Origin: an uncultured Acetatifactor sp.
GTDB taxonomy: Bacteria; Bacillota; Clostridia; Lachnospirales; Lachnospiraceae
DNA: 57,168 nt
NCBI GenBank assembly: GCA_934402375.1
Contig: CAKRUB010000016.1
Coordinates: 1 to 57,168 of the forward strand
Reading direction: 5' to 3'
In this document: positions 38,401-45,505 of the stretch, one piece after another
Numbering within the stretch: the stretch's first letter is position 1
Layout of the letters: the number at the start of each line of letters is the position of its first letter
Position numbers and translations under genes: made by a program
The notes under the pieces: generated by a model
The model's database searches: none
The model's input: only the letters and a program-made list of their open reading frames with translations
What the model was told of the DNA's origin: nothing

Positions 38401-39870
38401 TCCGTCCGGCTGCCACCATGCAAGATCGACTGCACCGCTGCCGCCGTAGACGGAATAATTGTCCGTCGATTGCAGAACAAGCTCCACCCACTGCGCATAG
38501 AGCGTCAGGTCTTTTGCCGGAGTAATGCTGTCCCCCGCGCCTCCCGCCGGGTACTGGAACGCTGCGTCATAGTACCAGCCGCCGAAGGAATAGCCGGAAC
38601 GAACCGGCTGCGGAAGCGTGATACTGTTCGGCGCGTAGATTGCGCGAAGCGTGTCAACGTGGGCATTGGGGGCAAGGAACCAATATCTATTCTGTGAAGG
38701 ATAGAATCTACCCTCAAAGCTCGGAATCATGCTCCATTCGACAAAGTACAGCTGACTATAAATGTCATTGATCGGATTACCACCGTTACACTCAAACGCT
38801 ACCTTGTATCCTGCTGGTGGATTCAGCAATGTGGGTTCTAATTTATATGCTGTCTGATACTTTTGTGTAACTGTTGTAATTCCACGCTTTCCGGCATAAC
38901 TTCCACCATTCGGATCGATCTGAAGTGTGTTCTCTGTTTCCTCCCACTGTGCATACAGGGTAATCGTTCCCGTTAAATCGCTCTGGTCTCCGTTCCAGTT
39001 TTCAGACGTCAGGTTGAAAATTTCTGCCCCATCCGCATAGGATGTGCCGCTGCCATCAGGATTTGTATTCCAGCTAACAAACCGGTAGCCATTTCTCCGG
39101 TAATCATTGACAGAGAGATGCGTGATCGGCGTTACCGTCTGACCCTCATACACGGTACTGTTGTTGTACATATGGATGCTGTTTTCCATGTATCCTCCAT
39201 TGCCATAGTCTTCACCTGTAAGATTTTTGTCGTAGACCACACGATAGCGATTCACAGAAATGTCTTTACAATCATGCTTATTAAGTACAACACCCTGTTC
39301 AAGATTGCTGCAGAAAGGACAAAGGTAATAATAATGCCACAGATGATTTACATCCTCTGATAACTGCACATAATCAATACTCTTCGCTGCATCCCGGTTC
39401 ATGTAGATCAGGCAGTCGGTAATCCTTTCCCCACAGTCCGCACAATACGCAAGCCAACCGGAATAATGCTTCCTAAAACAGTTATTCCGAGCGAAAGATA
39501 CTCCGTGGTATTGTGTTACAAGTGCTCCGTCCTTGTTCGGCGGATAAGCATTGTGGATACACTGTCCCTCTGCCCACTCCACCCGCCAGCAACCAACCGG
39601 CACAATGCCGGTTCGCGGCTTAGCATAATAATGCTCTCCGGTCTCCAGCGCCCGGAGACTCGATTCGATTCCGGTGGATACCGTCTCCCCATACCGATAC
39701 CACTGTATATTTTTATCTCCGGCATTGGTCGTCCATGCCTCTCCATCCGGCGAAAAGGTAACATACGGACTGTTATAGATTGTCTTTGCCGCCTCTGTTG
39801 GAAGTGCCGGAAAGAACAGTATCATCAACAGAAATCCAAGTACCGCATAATACTTTCTTTTTTTCTTCAC
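35404..39870 (-). CDS. Giant secreted surface protein: cysteine module, InlB repeats, glycine-rich region
   Basis: 1488 residues. A signal peptide (1-28) is followed by a cysteine-rich module with CADC (143-146) and CPFC (184-187), then InlB-type beta repeats (about 210-312 and 418-465). A glycine-rich domain like that of ALK/LTK-type Gly_rich proteins (about 545-680) follows, then a series of beta-sandwich-like modules (about 980-1480, e.g. VTVSVTASDELSGVADFYLKV). There is no LPxTG motif and no C-terminal hydrophobic anchor, so retention must be by other means, possibly through the pilus. It starts with GTG after AAGGGGGG and lies just past a terminator. It overlaps the prepilin-peptidase gene by 4 bp. 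A tip adhesin or pilus-associated matrix protein is inferred, not shown. Confidence 0.88.
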   Translation of the reverse strand: MKKKRKYYAVLGFLLMILFFPALPTEAAKTIYNSPYVTFSPDGEAWTTNAGDKNIQWYRYGETVSTGIESSLRALETGEHYYAKPRTGIVPVGCWRVEWAEGQCIHNAYPPNKDGALVTQYHGVSFARNNCFRKHYSGWLAYCADCGERITDCLIYMNRDAAKSIDYVQLSEDVNHLWHYYYLCPFCSNLEQGVVLNKHDCKDISVNRYRVVYDKNLTGEDYGNGGYMENSIHMYNNSTVYEGQTVTPITHLSVNDYRRNGYRFVSWNTNPDGSGTSYADGAEIFNLTSENWNGDQSDLTGTITLYAQWEETENTLQIDPNGGSYAGKRGITTVTQKYQTAYKLEPTLLNPPAGYKVAFECNGGNPINDIYSQLYFVEWSMIPSFEGRFYPSQNRYWFLAPNAHVDTLRAIYAPNSITLPQPVRSGYSFGGWYYDAAFQYPAGGAGDSITPAKDLTLYAQWVELVLQSTDNYSVYGGSGAVDLAWWQPDGQGKTYLLYQSRNSGMTDAKRITAVDDVGSTISVSRSFGRTGSKEVYVVPYSGIYTLSLSGAQGSDYGTRTGGKGGSVTLKVWLAKGEKLTVMVGGKDGYNGGGTGSKFGNGGGKTTVSSDKKGLIAVAGGGGAASTMGNGGAGGSSASLTADGAGGSGAAGGGGGYKGGNAGEEVRHTHEAGCYRKGTVKAGASFYATLVNKSQYSESGGTQTPQVTANADRAELTNWTPNTLTQHIQVGNTSTYLATPFSGTLTFPYGGSMWGGDGISHSSTIKVYFIHENGSVTTKQVQPETAAKFSESYIVTDHREWADHDVKYDRYKVSLANFTGTLTVNQHEAWQGTNGLTGETEYYGVDAGYKLEGSFSFDVAEDVKGIYIAQDITFTTNTSWVTNGIGDVSYTYSGIVCGYEEGELISSKPAYGGSSYVNRTAVLSSDMTAGNRAGHGTVTLRSEMVGYTEEHEMKKVKATDLAAPDAVDGGSVEQQPAGTGKITVTWQKPSDNGTDYYHQAETYLQGSTALLCRSNITKNTLVSGVKGYYYVLDAQPGTRAGAGAAFLAATAATASLTIDVKEWTQYLHLAAVDVAGNISATTHIRIDAGSVRWKVYTRQLQIGNGENVFAAAEPKTYFVRCDGSTPIHLTNSAYMDGQPTSDYQLNYTLYKTEIRGRADSAGENQIYTPSAADVSAAVEISADRLRYAVSGATALRLYPYSMTRRSDRGRQLEAEQKFTLDRGMHGKYISVVPGVGAVYTKAGGEEIYYSDASEDAANGITLIGDCAGPVLVGMEVLENREEIIRTEEKVTVSVTASDELSGVADFYLKVMNKDNFSEQTFYPVGGVITLDITKAEPLFSGDFTVTGYAVDNVGNVTEINYEITEFALETRIERILEPHDPLFKRGESGMLYVTTYGYADRVEVTFPEAMRELDERLREIIVFSYTGVDREYGQEEEVQFMIPLYDLPDGDYQIIVRAYKQNAMAEDRPVMKVTSEGGSVLDEFRTRLR

Positions 39871-39902
39871 TGTGCATCCCCCCTTTTCTTTGATAGGCAG
39901 AA

Positions 39903-39932
39903 AAAAGCCCGAACAATTTTGTTCGGACTTTT
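39903..39932 (-). terminator. Intrinsic terminator inside the pilus/adhesin gene run
   Basis: On the minus strand AAAAG.CCGAACAA pairs with TTGTTCGG.CTTTT with a T6 run following. It lies after the 383-residue gene and only about 33 bp before the giant adhesin start, with no clear promoter in between, so it may attenuate the distal genes. Confidence 0.85.
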
Positions 39933-39971
39933 CAAGTGTTTCCGTATTTTGTTGAATATCAACTGTATTAC

Positions 39972-41123
39972 TTAGTTATATCTCTTCATATAGCATCTGC
40001 TGCATTCCTGATAAGGAATATCATATTCCTCTCCCATTTCATAATTGAACCCCTTCTTTACGCGATCTATCCAGTCATGATTCTCTGGATTAATTGTTCC
40101 TGTCTCCTTAATCTTCTCCCCACAACGTTTACAGATATATTCCGTAATGTCCGGGTACAGACAGGTTGCCTCCTGAATTTTATTAGGATTGCTGTAGTCC
40201 AGATCATGACCGGGTGCCGGAACTCCTATGTCTGTCTCAACACATTTTCCGCAAACTGCGCAATAGATGTCGTATGTTCCGAAAGAGGTACATGTAGCTT
40301 CAAATCCTCCAAAGCTCACCCTGTAATCAGTTGCCCGATGTCCCTTCGGTGCATCGCTGTTCGCAACCTTAGACTTCTCATACCCGCATACGCTGCAATA
40401 TGTCCTGTCCTGACCGTATTCGGTACAGGTCGCCGGTACCGTCTCCGTCACATAGGAATGATCGGTTTTCGCAAGACTCTCCGTTTTGGTTTTGCCGCAG
40501 GACGTACAGGTATAGGTCTTCACGCCCTCGCTGCTACAGGTCGCCGCCTGTGTCACGCTGCCGCCATCCCATGTACAGCTATGTACCTGTACCGGAGGAT
40601 CTGTCACGGCCGGAGCCGGTGTTACTGCCGGGGCTTCTGTTGCCTCCGGCTGCTTTGTCGCTTCCGATGTCGCAGTTGGCGCTGCTGTCATCTCCGGCTG
40701 CTTTGTCGCTTCCGGTGTCGCGGTCGGGGCTGCTGTCTTCTCCGGCTTCTTCGTTGCTTTCGGTGTCGCCGTCGGCGCTGCTGTCGTCTCTGGCTGCTTC
40801 GTTGCTTCCGGCGTCGCGGTCGGCGCTTCCGTTGCCTCCGGCTGCCTCGTCGCTACCGGCGTCGCCGTCACTTCCCGGGACGCGACCGTCTCAGCATTCG
40901 ATGTTTTCTCCGGCTCTGTTGTCGACTGTTCTTCCCTCGTCTGCGTAGCCGATGATTCCGTCGTCTCTGTCATCGCAGTTTTCTGATCGTCTTCCTTAGA
41001 TGCCACTGTCTGTTGCTTAGTGTGCTCTGCCCCCGACGCTCTCCTTGTCGCACCGTATATAGCCATTCCTCCGCAAATCAGCAAAAGAACGACCAATACA
41101 ATACTTATTACTTTCTTTTTCAT
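39972..41123 (-). CDS. Anchored Thr/Pro-rich stalk protein with C-terminal cysteine modules
   Basis: 383 residues: an N-terminal membrane anchor (about 5-25), a Ser/Thr/Glu region, four 16-residue tandem repeats of the type EATEAPTATPEATKQP (about 96-159, plus a partial fifth) and a C-terminal half of repeated CxxC units (YTCTSCGK, YCSVCGYE, YCAVCGKC, YICKRCGE, YQECSRCY). The design is a spacer plus zinc-ribbon-like head displayed outside the cell. It has its own promoter (41220-41249) and a terminator. The cysteine spacing resembles the N-terminal module of the giant adhesin, so the two may interact; that is inference. Confidence 0.85.
   Translation of the reverse strand: MKKKVISIVLVVLLLICGGMAIYGATRRASGAEHTKQQTVASKEDDQKTAMTETTESSATQTREEQSTTEPEKTSNAETVASREVTATPVATRQPEATEAPTATPEATKQPETTAAPTATPKATKKPEKTAAPTATPEATKQPEMTAAPTATSEATKQPEATEAPAVTPAPAVTDPPVQVHSCTWDGGSVTQAATCSSEGVKTYTCTSCGKTKTESLAKTDHSYVTETVPATCTEYGQDRTYCSVCGYEKSKVANSDAPKGHRATDYRVSFGGFEATCTSFGTYDIYCAVCGKCVETDIGVPAPGHDLDYSNPNKIQEATCLYPDITEYICKRCGEKIKETGTINPENHDWIDRVKKGFNYEMGEEYDIPYQECSRCYMKRYN
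40600..40838 (-). repeat. 48-bp tandem coding repeats (16-aa TP-rich units)
   Basis: Four full copies plus a partial fifth, with most changes at the first, third and tenth positions of the unit. Such tracts often vary in copy number between strains. Confidence 0.8.
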
Positions 41124-41219
41124 CTATAAACCCTCCAAGTTTCCCTGTCCATCCATCGGTTCGCGTCACTCAAAAATATCTTTTATATCTCATAATATTC
41201 TCACATATTTTCTTTTCTC

Positions 41220-41249
41220 ATTATACAGTATGCCTATAGTTTTTTACAA
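41220..41249 (-). promoter_or_regulatory. Promoter of the stalk protein gene
   Basis: Minus-strand TTGTAA (41244-41249) and TATAAT (41220-41225) are 18 bp apart, about 97 bp upstream of the ATG with GGAGGG ahead of it. Confidence 0.65.
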
Positions 41250-41380
41250 GCGTTTTTGTTTATGCTTTGTCCGTTTTCTATGAAATTTTCAATGTACAGT
41301 GAGTTTTTCTTGAGATTTACTAGAAAAATTGAGGATGAAAAAATATTTTATAGATAATACAAAAATATGTTTTTTTTTGC

Positions 41381-41409
41381 TTGCAATTTTGTTTCTGCTG
41401 TGTTATACT
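41381..41409 (+). promoter_or_regulatory. Promoter of the 6S-like ncRNA
   Basis: TTGCAA (41381-41386) and TATACT (41404-41409) are 17 bp apart on the plus strand. It points away from the pilus genes and into the structured, noncoding 41415-41578 stretch. Confidence 0.6.
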
Positions 41410-41414
41410 TATCT

Positions 41415-41578
41415 GCGTAAGTGGCATTAGGTTGTATCCTTGTGTTGTCCTGTTCACATAATCGTCTGTCCGCACAACAGCCGGTTATTGCATGTCGAAC
41501 AAAATGTGCTTTCAAGCGGACTACTCTTCTGCTTAGCACAGCCTCTCCCTTCTCAGGGGACAACCAATCCACGTTTTC
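41415..41578 (+). ncRNA. Rod-like ncRNA, candidate 6S RNA (ssrS)
   Basis: About 160 nt with no credible coding frame fold into one long rod. GTGG (41421) pairs with CCAC (41569) and GGTTGT (41430) with ACAACC (41560). TGTGTT (41441) pairs with AGCACA (41535). An open central region follows, then GTCCGC (41468) pairs with GCGGAC (41516), with a weaker apical stem beyond. After the CCAC comes GTTTTCC, a T-rich end. Closing stem, large central bubble and terminal stem are the hallmark of 6S RNA, which binds sigma-A RNA polymerase. A good promoter sits just upstream. I cannot match conserved bases, so family assignment is tentative; the transcription unit is better supported. Confidence 0.5.
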
Positions 41579-41589
41579 CTTAATAAGTT

Positions 41590-42309
41590 TTATCGGCAAT
41601 CTTTTACGACCCGCAGCGTGCCGGAAGCAAGCTCTGCATAAAAGGCTTCTACATCCGCTTTATCCAGATAGATATTGATACGCTGGGCCGCTGTTACCGT
41701 GTCTCCATTTGCGATCCGCTTTCCTGTCTGGTCAAAAACCTCCTGCACGTATATATTCTCCCATATCAATACCGCTCCGACATTCACATCATCTACCGCA
41801 TCTGCTTCGCTTTCTGCCGCCTTGGAGTCCGTAATCTTATAGATATGAATCCTGTCCCCGGCACGCAGTACCCCTCCTACAACCTGATAGAGATCATCAG
41901 CCTTGAAACCTGCAATGACAGGATTCTGCATTTCTCCAAGCACCTCATCCATGCTCTCAAACATTTCACCTGTCAGAAGTACCCCCGGTGCAATGTCAAA
42001 CACCGCCGCCAGACCGGTTACCTGTTCCGGGCTGCTCAATGCACTCTCTGGAATACAAGTTTTATCCAAAAGCTTTTCTTCAAAATAAAGTGTCTGATTC
42101 TCTTTCGTAATCAACTGACCTCTTGGTATTTCCTTGACTGCAATATAAATTTGCCCCCGCTCATATTTTGTCAACGTACTCTTTTCCAGCTGCAGCATAA
42201 CTGTAAAAACTGCAATTGCCGCAATCAATGCTACAATAATCCCTCCTCTTTTCCACCTGTCCGTCTTAATTTCTCCCGTGCTTTTTCTCTTTTTCATCTT
42301 AGTCCCCAT
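41590..42309 (-). CDS. CpaB/RcpC-like SAF-domain pilus assembly protein
   Basis: This 239-residue protein has one N-terminal membrane segment (about 22-42) followed by a SAF domain: IYIAVKEIPRGQLITKENQTLYFEEKLL (about 54-80), then the VTGLAAVFDIAPGVLLTGEMF half. A second beta-rich domain (about 130-235) has VVGGVLRAGDRIHIYKITD. This matches Flp pilus assembly CpaB/RcpC, which in monoderms acts at the outer membrane face. It lies 5 bp after the TadE-like gene. The ATG at 42309 is used; an ATG four codons later has equally good spacing to GGGG and is an alternative. Confidence 0.85.
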   Translation of the reverse strand: MGTKMKKRKSTGEIKTDRWKRGGIIVALIAAIAVFTVMLQLEKSTLTKYERGQIYIAVKEIPRGQLITKENQTLYFEEKLLDKTCIPESALSSPEQVTGLAAVFDIAPGVLLTGEMFESMDEVLGEMQNPVIAGFKADDLYQVVGGVLRAGDRIHIYKITDSKAAESEADAVDDVNVGAVLIWENIYVQEVFDQTGKRIANGDTVTAAQRINIYLDKADVEAFYAELASGTLRVVKDCR

Positions 42310-42314
42310 CCCTT

Positions 42315-42896
42315 TCAGTATAGTTTCCCAACAATATCCACCAGCTTTCCTTTTACAGCCGGAACTACAATTCCGAATACTCCCTTGATCTGATATGAAA
42401 TCTCGCTATATATTCCTGTATGTTCCACCGGAATCCCGTTCGGGGCAGTTTCCTGCCCCAGAATTCCCTGCCAACTATTCAACGATCCGTCGGCATTGAC
42501 ACTGCTTACTTCAACCGTATTCTGGACCACGTTGTACACGAGAAACCGCTCCACACAAACCGGACCGCTAATCAATCCTTTATTTGGACATTCCCACACA
42601 TCATTTAGATTCAGATTGCCCTTGATTGCAGTAAGATACAGTGCATATGCGTTTTCCGGAGACGCTATCAGAAGGTTGTGCGAAATACCGTATTCTTCCA
42701 CATCCACCACTGCCGCTGCAAGGTTAGACGCTGCAAGAGCATCCTCCATATATTGCGACGAGGCTCTGAATACCTCCATCTGCATACAAGCGCTTAAAAA
42801 TACCCCAATAAACAATAAAACTCCCACGCCTGCCGTCCATCCGATTTGTCCGCTCTCAGTACTTCGCAGTGGACACTCTCTTTTCCTCAAAAGCAT
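42315..42896 (-). CDS. TadE-like minor pseudopilin (longer)
   Basis: This 193-residue protein has a basic leader, the ESGQIGWTAG prepilin-like junction and one hydrophobic segment (about residues 20-40), then a hydrophilic exterior domain. This is the layout of TadE/TadF pseudopilins processed by the locus peptidase. The ATG at 42896 with GAGGA six bases upstream is chosen over a TTG four codons earlier. It overlaps the preceding pseudopilin gene by 41 bp. Confidence 0.7.
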   Translation of the reverse strand: MLLRKRECPLRSTESGQIGWTAGVGVLLFIGVFLSACMQMEVFRASSQYMEDALAASNLAAAVVDVEEYGISHNLLIASPENAYALYLTAIKGNLNLNDVWECPNKGLISGPVCVERFLVYNVVQNTVEVSSVNADGSLNSWQGILGQETAPNGIPVEHTGIYSEISYQIKGVFGIVVPAVKGKLVDIVGKLY

Positions 42897-43212
42897 AATT
42901 TTCCTCAAGTTTCCCCCTTATATGCAACGTAATCGCTTCCCCATAACCAACACGCACAATCGTCGTCCCCTCCAGACTGATGTCCGATACTCCTGCCTCA
43001 GCAAGTTCTTTATTGAGCGCAAGCCTGTCCGATTCCGTGAGCACTCCCTCTGTCTCCATTCTGAGAATATACTTGCGGGCAATCTGGTTTACTTCGGCTT
43101 TATCGTTGATCAGTCTGATACTGTCGATATAAGAAACCAGCAGGATTGTCATCAACAGGATGCACACTCCTGCTGCCATAAGATCTCCTATATTTCCCTC
43201 TTCCTTCTTCAC
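42856..43212 (-). CDS. TadE-like minor pseudopilin (short)
   Basis: This 118-residue protein starts KKEEGNIGDLMAAGV, with the Glu-Glu-Gly junction of type IVb-like prepilins followed by a hydrophobic segment (about 13-31) and a charged C-terminal domain ending ITLHIRGKL. It overlaps the pilin gene by 4 bp (ATGA) and the next gene by 41 bp, so the three pilin-like proteins are tightly coupled. Confidence 0.72.
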   Translation of the reverse strand: MKKEEGNIGDLMAAGVCILLMTILLVSYIDSIRLINDKAEVNQIARKYILRMETEGVLTESDRLALNKELAEAGVSDISLEGTTIVRVGYGEAITLHIRGKLEENYAFEEKRVSTAKY

Positions 43213-43433
43213 GGTGCCACTCCTGTCAAAATCTGCTGTGCCTTGACCGTCATGGATTCCACCAGCGTCTTAATAAAGGTGGTAAGGCTGTCTTTCATGA
43301 CAACACACAGCAGAAGCGCTATAATGCACAGTCCAACCGTCACCAAAATGCCGTCAATTCCCTTCTCCTTCTTCAGTGCCTTCTCACGCACCACATTCCC
43401 TAACCATCTCATTCCAACCATAATCTTTTCCAT
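43209..43433 (-). CDS. Flp1-type type IVb pilin
   Basis: This 74-residue protein has a short basic leader ending KKEKG, where a prepilin peptidase would cut, followed directly by IDGILVTVGLCIIALLLCVV, the assembly helix, and a short amphipathic tail. Size and layout match Flp1-like pilins of monoderm Tad systems. The +5 Glu of classical Flp is missing, as is common in this group. AAGGAG lies about ten bases before the ATG. A purine-rich 5' leader of over 100 nt precedes it. It should be the major subunit. Confidence 0.8.
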   Translation of the reverse strand: MEKIMVGMRWLGNVVREKALKKEKGIDGILVTVGLCIIALLLCVVMKDSLTTFIKTLVESMTVKAQQILTGVAP

Positions 43434-43590
43434 TCTTTTTTTCTCCTTTTCTTAATTTGTAATTTTTCTGTTTCTCTTTTCCCTATTTCTTATTGCCCTA
43501 TATCTTCTTACTTTGTCTTTTATTACTTTTTTACTTTGTTTCTTATCCTTATATTTTTAGTTCATTGCGATCCCCACCTCCCAGCTAGCA
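43434..43590 (-). other. Unstructured purine-rich leader of the pilin gene
   Basis: On the minus strand about 125 nt before the pilin ATG is overwhelmingly A and G, with few pairing options. It contains no gene. It probably serves as an open leader between the structured 140-bp element and the pilin cistron; a TATAAG-like -10 occurs near its start, but I cannot define a promoter. Confidence 0.5.
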
Positions 43591-43730
43591 GTTGCCCGAA
43601 ATGCACCTGACCACAAGCAGTGCACTCTGGAGCCGCCGGTGCTTAGTCTCCGTACTATGGAGACTTATGCACCGCTGCGTGCGGAAGGTAGCGAGAGCGT
43701 GCCTGCGGTGGTCTGTGCATTCTGGGCAAC
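43591..43730 (+). repeat. 140-bp structured element, copy 1
   Basis: Ends GTTGCCCGAAATGCAC and GTGCATTCTGGGCAAC pair over 15 of 16 positions, extended by GACCAC/GTGGTC. Inside are a CGGTGC/GCACCG hairpin capped by AGTCTCC-GTACTAT-GGAGACT, and a GGTAGC-GAGA-GCGTGCC hairpin with a GNRA loop. A second copy lies at 55051-55190 with the same length and about 84% identity. The element sits antisense within the tad operon, between tadC and the pilin gene. Strand is given by similarity to copy 2. Confidence 0.85.
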
Positions 43731-43745
43731 GTCACTCTTGTATGT

Positions 43746-43795
43746 ACCGTCCCTCTTGCACGCACCGTCCCTCTTGCAGCACACCGTCCCTCTTG
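43746..43795. repeat. Three tandem ACCGTCCCTCTTG repeats
   Basis: Perfect 13-bp copies at 43746, 43764 and 43783 with 5-6 bp spacers, directly beside the 140-bp element. A degraded CACTCTTG precedes them. Confidence 0.8.
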
Positions 43796-43812
43796 TGCGC
43801 AACGCCCCAGCC

Positions 43813-44652
43813 CTAAAACCCCGCCGCCGTACTGAACATATACCTCACGCACAAATACAGCGCCGCCCCCAGCACGATCGTCAGCACCCCGAGCTGAACA
43901 AAAGTCAGCTTCCTGTCCAGCGCCGCCTTCCTGCGTTCCAGAACTGCCTCCTCCATGTCCTTGATCTGCTCCCCGATGTCACGCAGGAGTTCAACAGCCT
44001 GTCCGGATTCCAACGCCTGCAGGATCGTTATGCAAAGAGTGTCCACATAGGGGTTATTGAACTTTCCCTGAAATTTTCCCAAAGACTCCACAATATCCGC
44101 CTTCAGGACAATGTCTCCCGCCAGATCCAGCAGCGCCTGTCTGAGCCGCTTTTCCTGAACACTTCCGTAGCACTCTGCCAGCGCATCCGTAATATATACT
44201 CCTGCCGTGATCTGAATATCCAACGCGTGGTATACCAGCTTCAGTTCAGGCAGTAAAGCCTCGTTATCCCTCTTGTTCAGGAATGGAAGTAATCCTGCCG
44301 GCAAAATACTCAGCATGGCAAACGCTAAAAGCGCGTAGAAGCTGCCCCATCTGATAAATACCGTAAAGCCCAGTGCACCAAGGATGAGGCTCACAGCTAT
44401 GAATCGCACCGGCTCCACCTTTCTCCCATAATGAAAGGGCGCTCCGTTCTCTGTAAGCCACCTGTCAATTCTTTGATAGAGCGGACTGGAACGGCTGCTT
44501 TTCCTGAGAAACCCTGCGATCTCCTGATATGTCCGCAGCAATCTGTCCATCTGACGTTCTCTGCTGCCCAGCATTCCAAGCGCCGTAAACACGAGCACCG
44601 CGGTCAGCAGCGACACAATATGCATTGTCAGTCTTATCTGTTCTTCTTCCAC
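43813..44652 (-). CDS. TadC-like Tad pilus inner-membrane platform protein
   Basis: This 279-residue membrane protein has hydrophobic segments near residues 8-26, about 85-125 and at the C-terminus (VLTIVLGAALYLCVRYMF), with a cytoplasmic T2SSF-like region. That region holds LPELKLVYHALDIQITAGVYITDALAECY and FQGKFNNPYVDTLCITILQALESGQ, the repeated GspF/TadC signature. The GTG at 44652 is preceded by GGGAGG at good spacing. It lies 16 bp after the tadB-like gene. TadB and TadC form the platform on which TadA drives pilin assembly. Confidence 0.85.
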   Translation of the reverse strand: MEEEQIRLTMHIVSLLTAVLVFTALGMLGSRERQMDRLLRTYQEIAGFLRKSSRSSPLYQRIDRWLTENGAPFHYGRKVEPVRFIAVSLILGALGFTVFIRWGSFYALLAFAMLSILPAGLLPFLNKRDNEALLPELKLVYHALDIQITAGVYITDALAECYGSVQEKRLRQALLDLAGDIVLKADIVESLGKFQGKFNNPYVDTLCITILQALESGQAVELLRDIGEQIKDMEEAVLERRKAALDRKLTFVQLGVLTIVLGAALYLCVRYMFSTAAGF

Positions 44653-44668
44653 TGCCTCTGCCTCCCTG

Positions 44669-45505
44669 TCAGTTCGCCCAAGCTGCGCCGGTAAGCCGTC
44701 CCACCGTCAGAAGTACAACAACCGACATTGCCGCCAGAAACACAAGACTGATCATGGATTCCTGAAGCATCGTCCTGCGCTGCTGCGCCATGCGCAGATA
44801 CTCCCGCAGGCTTCTGCGGCTGCTGTCTACCAGTGCGGAAAAATCCGCACAATACCGCACGCTGATCTCCATACTCCTTGCCAGTTCCTTGAATTTCGGA
44901 TGCTCCAGCTGTTCTCCCATGGTCAGCAGAGCCATCGGGACATCCCCTGTCGTTGCCGCCTCATAGCTGCATGCATCCAGCACACTTCCCAGCGGTTCCT
45001 CCATGTACCGGCTGATCTGTTCAAAAATCCCTGTGATCTCACCGGACGCAATGCTGTAGTTCGCAAGGAAATCCAAAAGCTTTGAAAGATTTTCCTCTGT
45101 TCTCTGATAATTTCTTCTGCGAAGGATTTCCAGAAAGCTCCTCTCCGTCCCCAGAAGCAGAAGGGTCAGCACTGTTGCCAGCCACATGTTTCCGATCGTT
45201 GCCACCGTCACAAAAACTCCCGCCATACAGACCATGTTTCCCATGATCCACCACTCCGCCGTGAGCTTCGGATACCGGCGGCGAAGTCCACTGTAACGCA
45301 ACAGCTTTTCGCATGTATGCCAGCGCGAATGCTTCTCCTGCAAGGTCAGCAGTCTCTGCCGGTCAGCAAGGCTTCTCTGCCTCGCCGCCTCATTGATCCC
45401 GCTGCGCGTCCTCTTCAATAACCCGGAAAGGTACTCTAATGTACGCAATTCCCTGAACAGCAAATAAAAGCCTATAACCAAAAGTGCAAAAACAACAAAT
45501 TTCAT
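44669..45505 (-). CDS. TadB-like Tad pilus inner-membrane platform protein
   Basis: This 278-residue protein has an N-terminal membrane segment (MKFVVFALLVIGFYLLF), a central pair of helices (about 85-120) and a C-terminal one. The T2SSF-type cytoplasmic domain includes LLDFLANYSIASGEITGIFEQISRYM and FKELARSMEISVRYCADF. It is the typical partner of TadC. The ATG overlaps the tadA stop (ATGA) and has GGGAGGAG upstream, so it is translationally coupled to tadA. Confidence 0.85.
   Translation of the reverse strand: MKFVVFALLVIGFYLLFRELRTLEYLSGLLKRTRSGINEAARQRSLADRQRLLTLQEKHSRWHTCEKLLRYSGLRRRYPKLTAEWWIMGNMVCMAGVFVTVATIGNMWLATVLTLLLLGTERSFLEILRRRNYQRTEENLSKLLDFLANYSIASGEITGIFEQISRYMEEPLGSVLDACSYEAATTGDVPMALLTMGEQLEHPKFKELARSMEISVRYCADFSALVDSSRRSLREYLRMAQQRRTMLQESMISLVFLAAMSVVVLLTVGRLTGAAWAN

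Noticed and set aside
37021..38697. Long plus-strand open frame of 558 codons
   Set aside because: It lies entirely opposite the giant surface-protein gene, has no domain, ribosome site or promoter, and reflects that gene's composition.
41348..41599. Minus-strand 83-codon frame
   Set aside because: It starts with TTG without a ribosome site, covers the complement of the structured ncRNA and has no resemblance to known proteins.
43591..43730. Retron msr-msd interpretation of the 140-bp element
   Set aside because: Terminal complementarity is suggestive, but no reverse transcriptase is adjacent to either copy and the fold lacks a long msd hairpin.
43592..43816. Plus-strand 74-codon frame over element copy 1, and the equivalent N-terminal extension of GH2 over copy 2
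   Set aside because: Differences between the copies follow base pairing rather than codon positions, so the similarity of the peptides is a by-product of the folded element.
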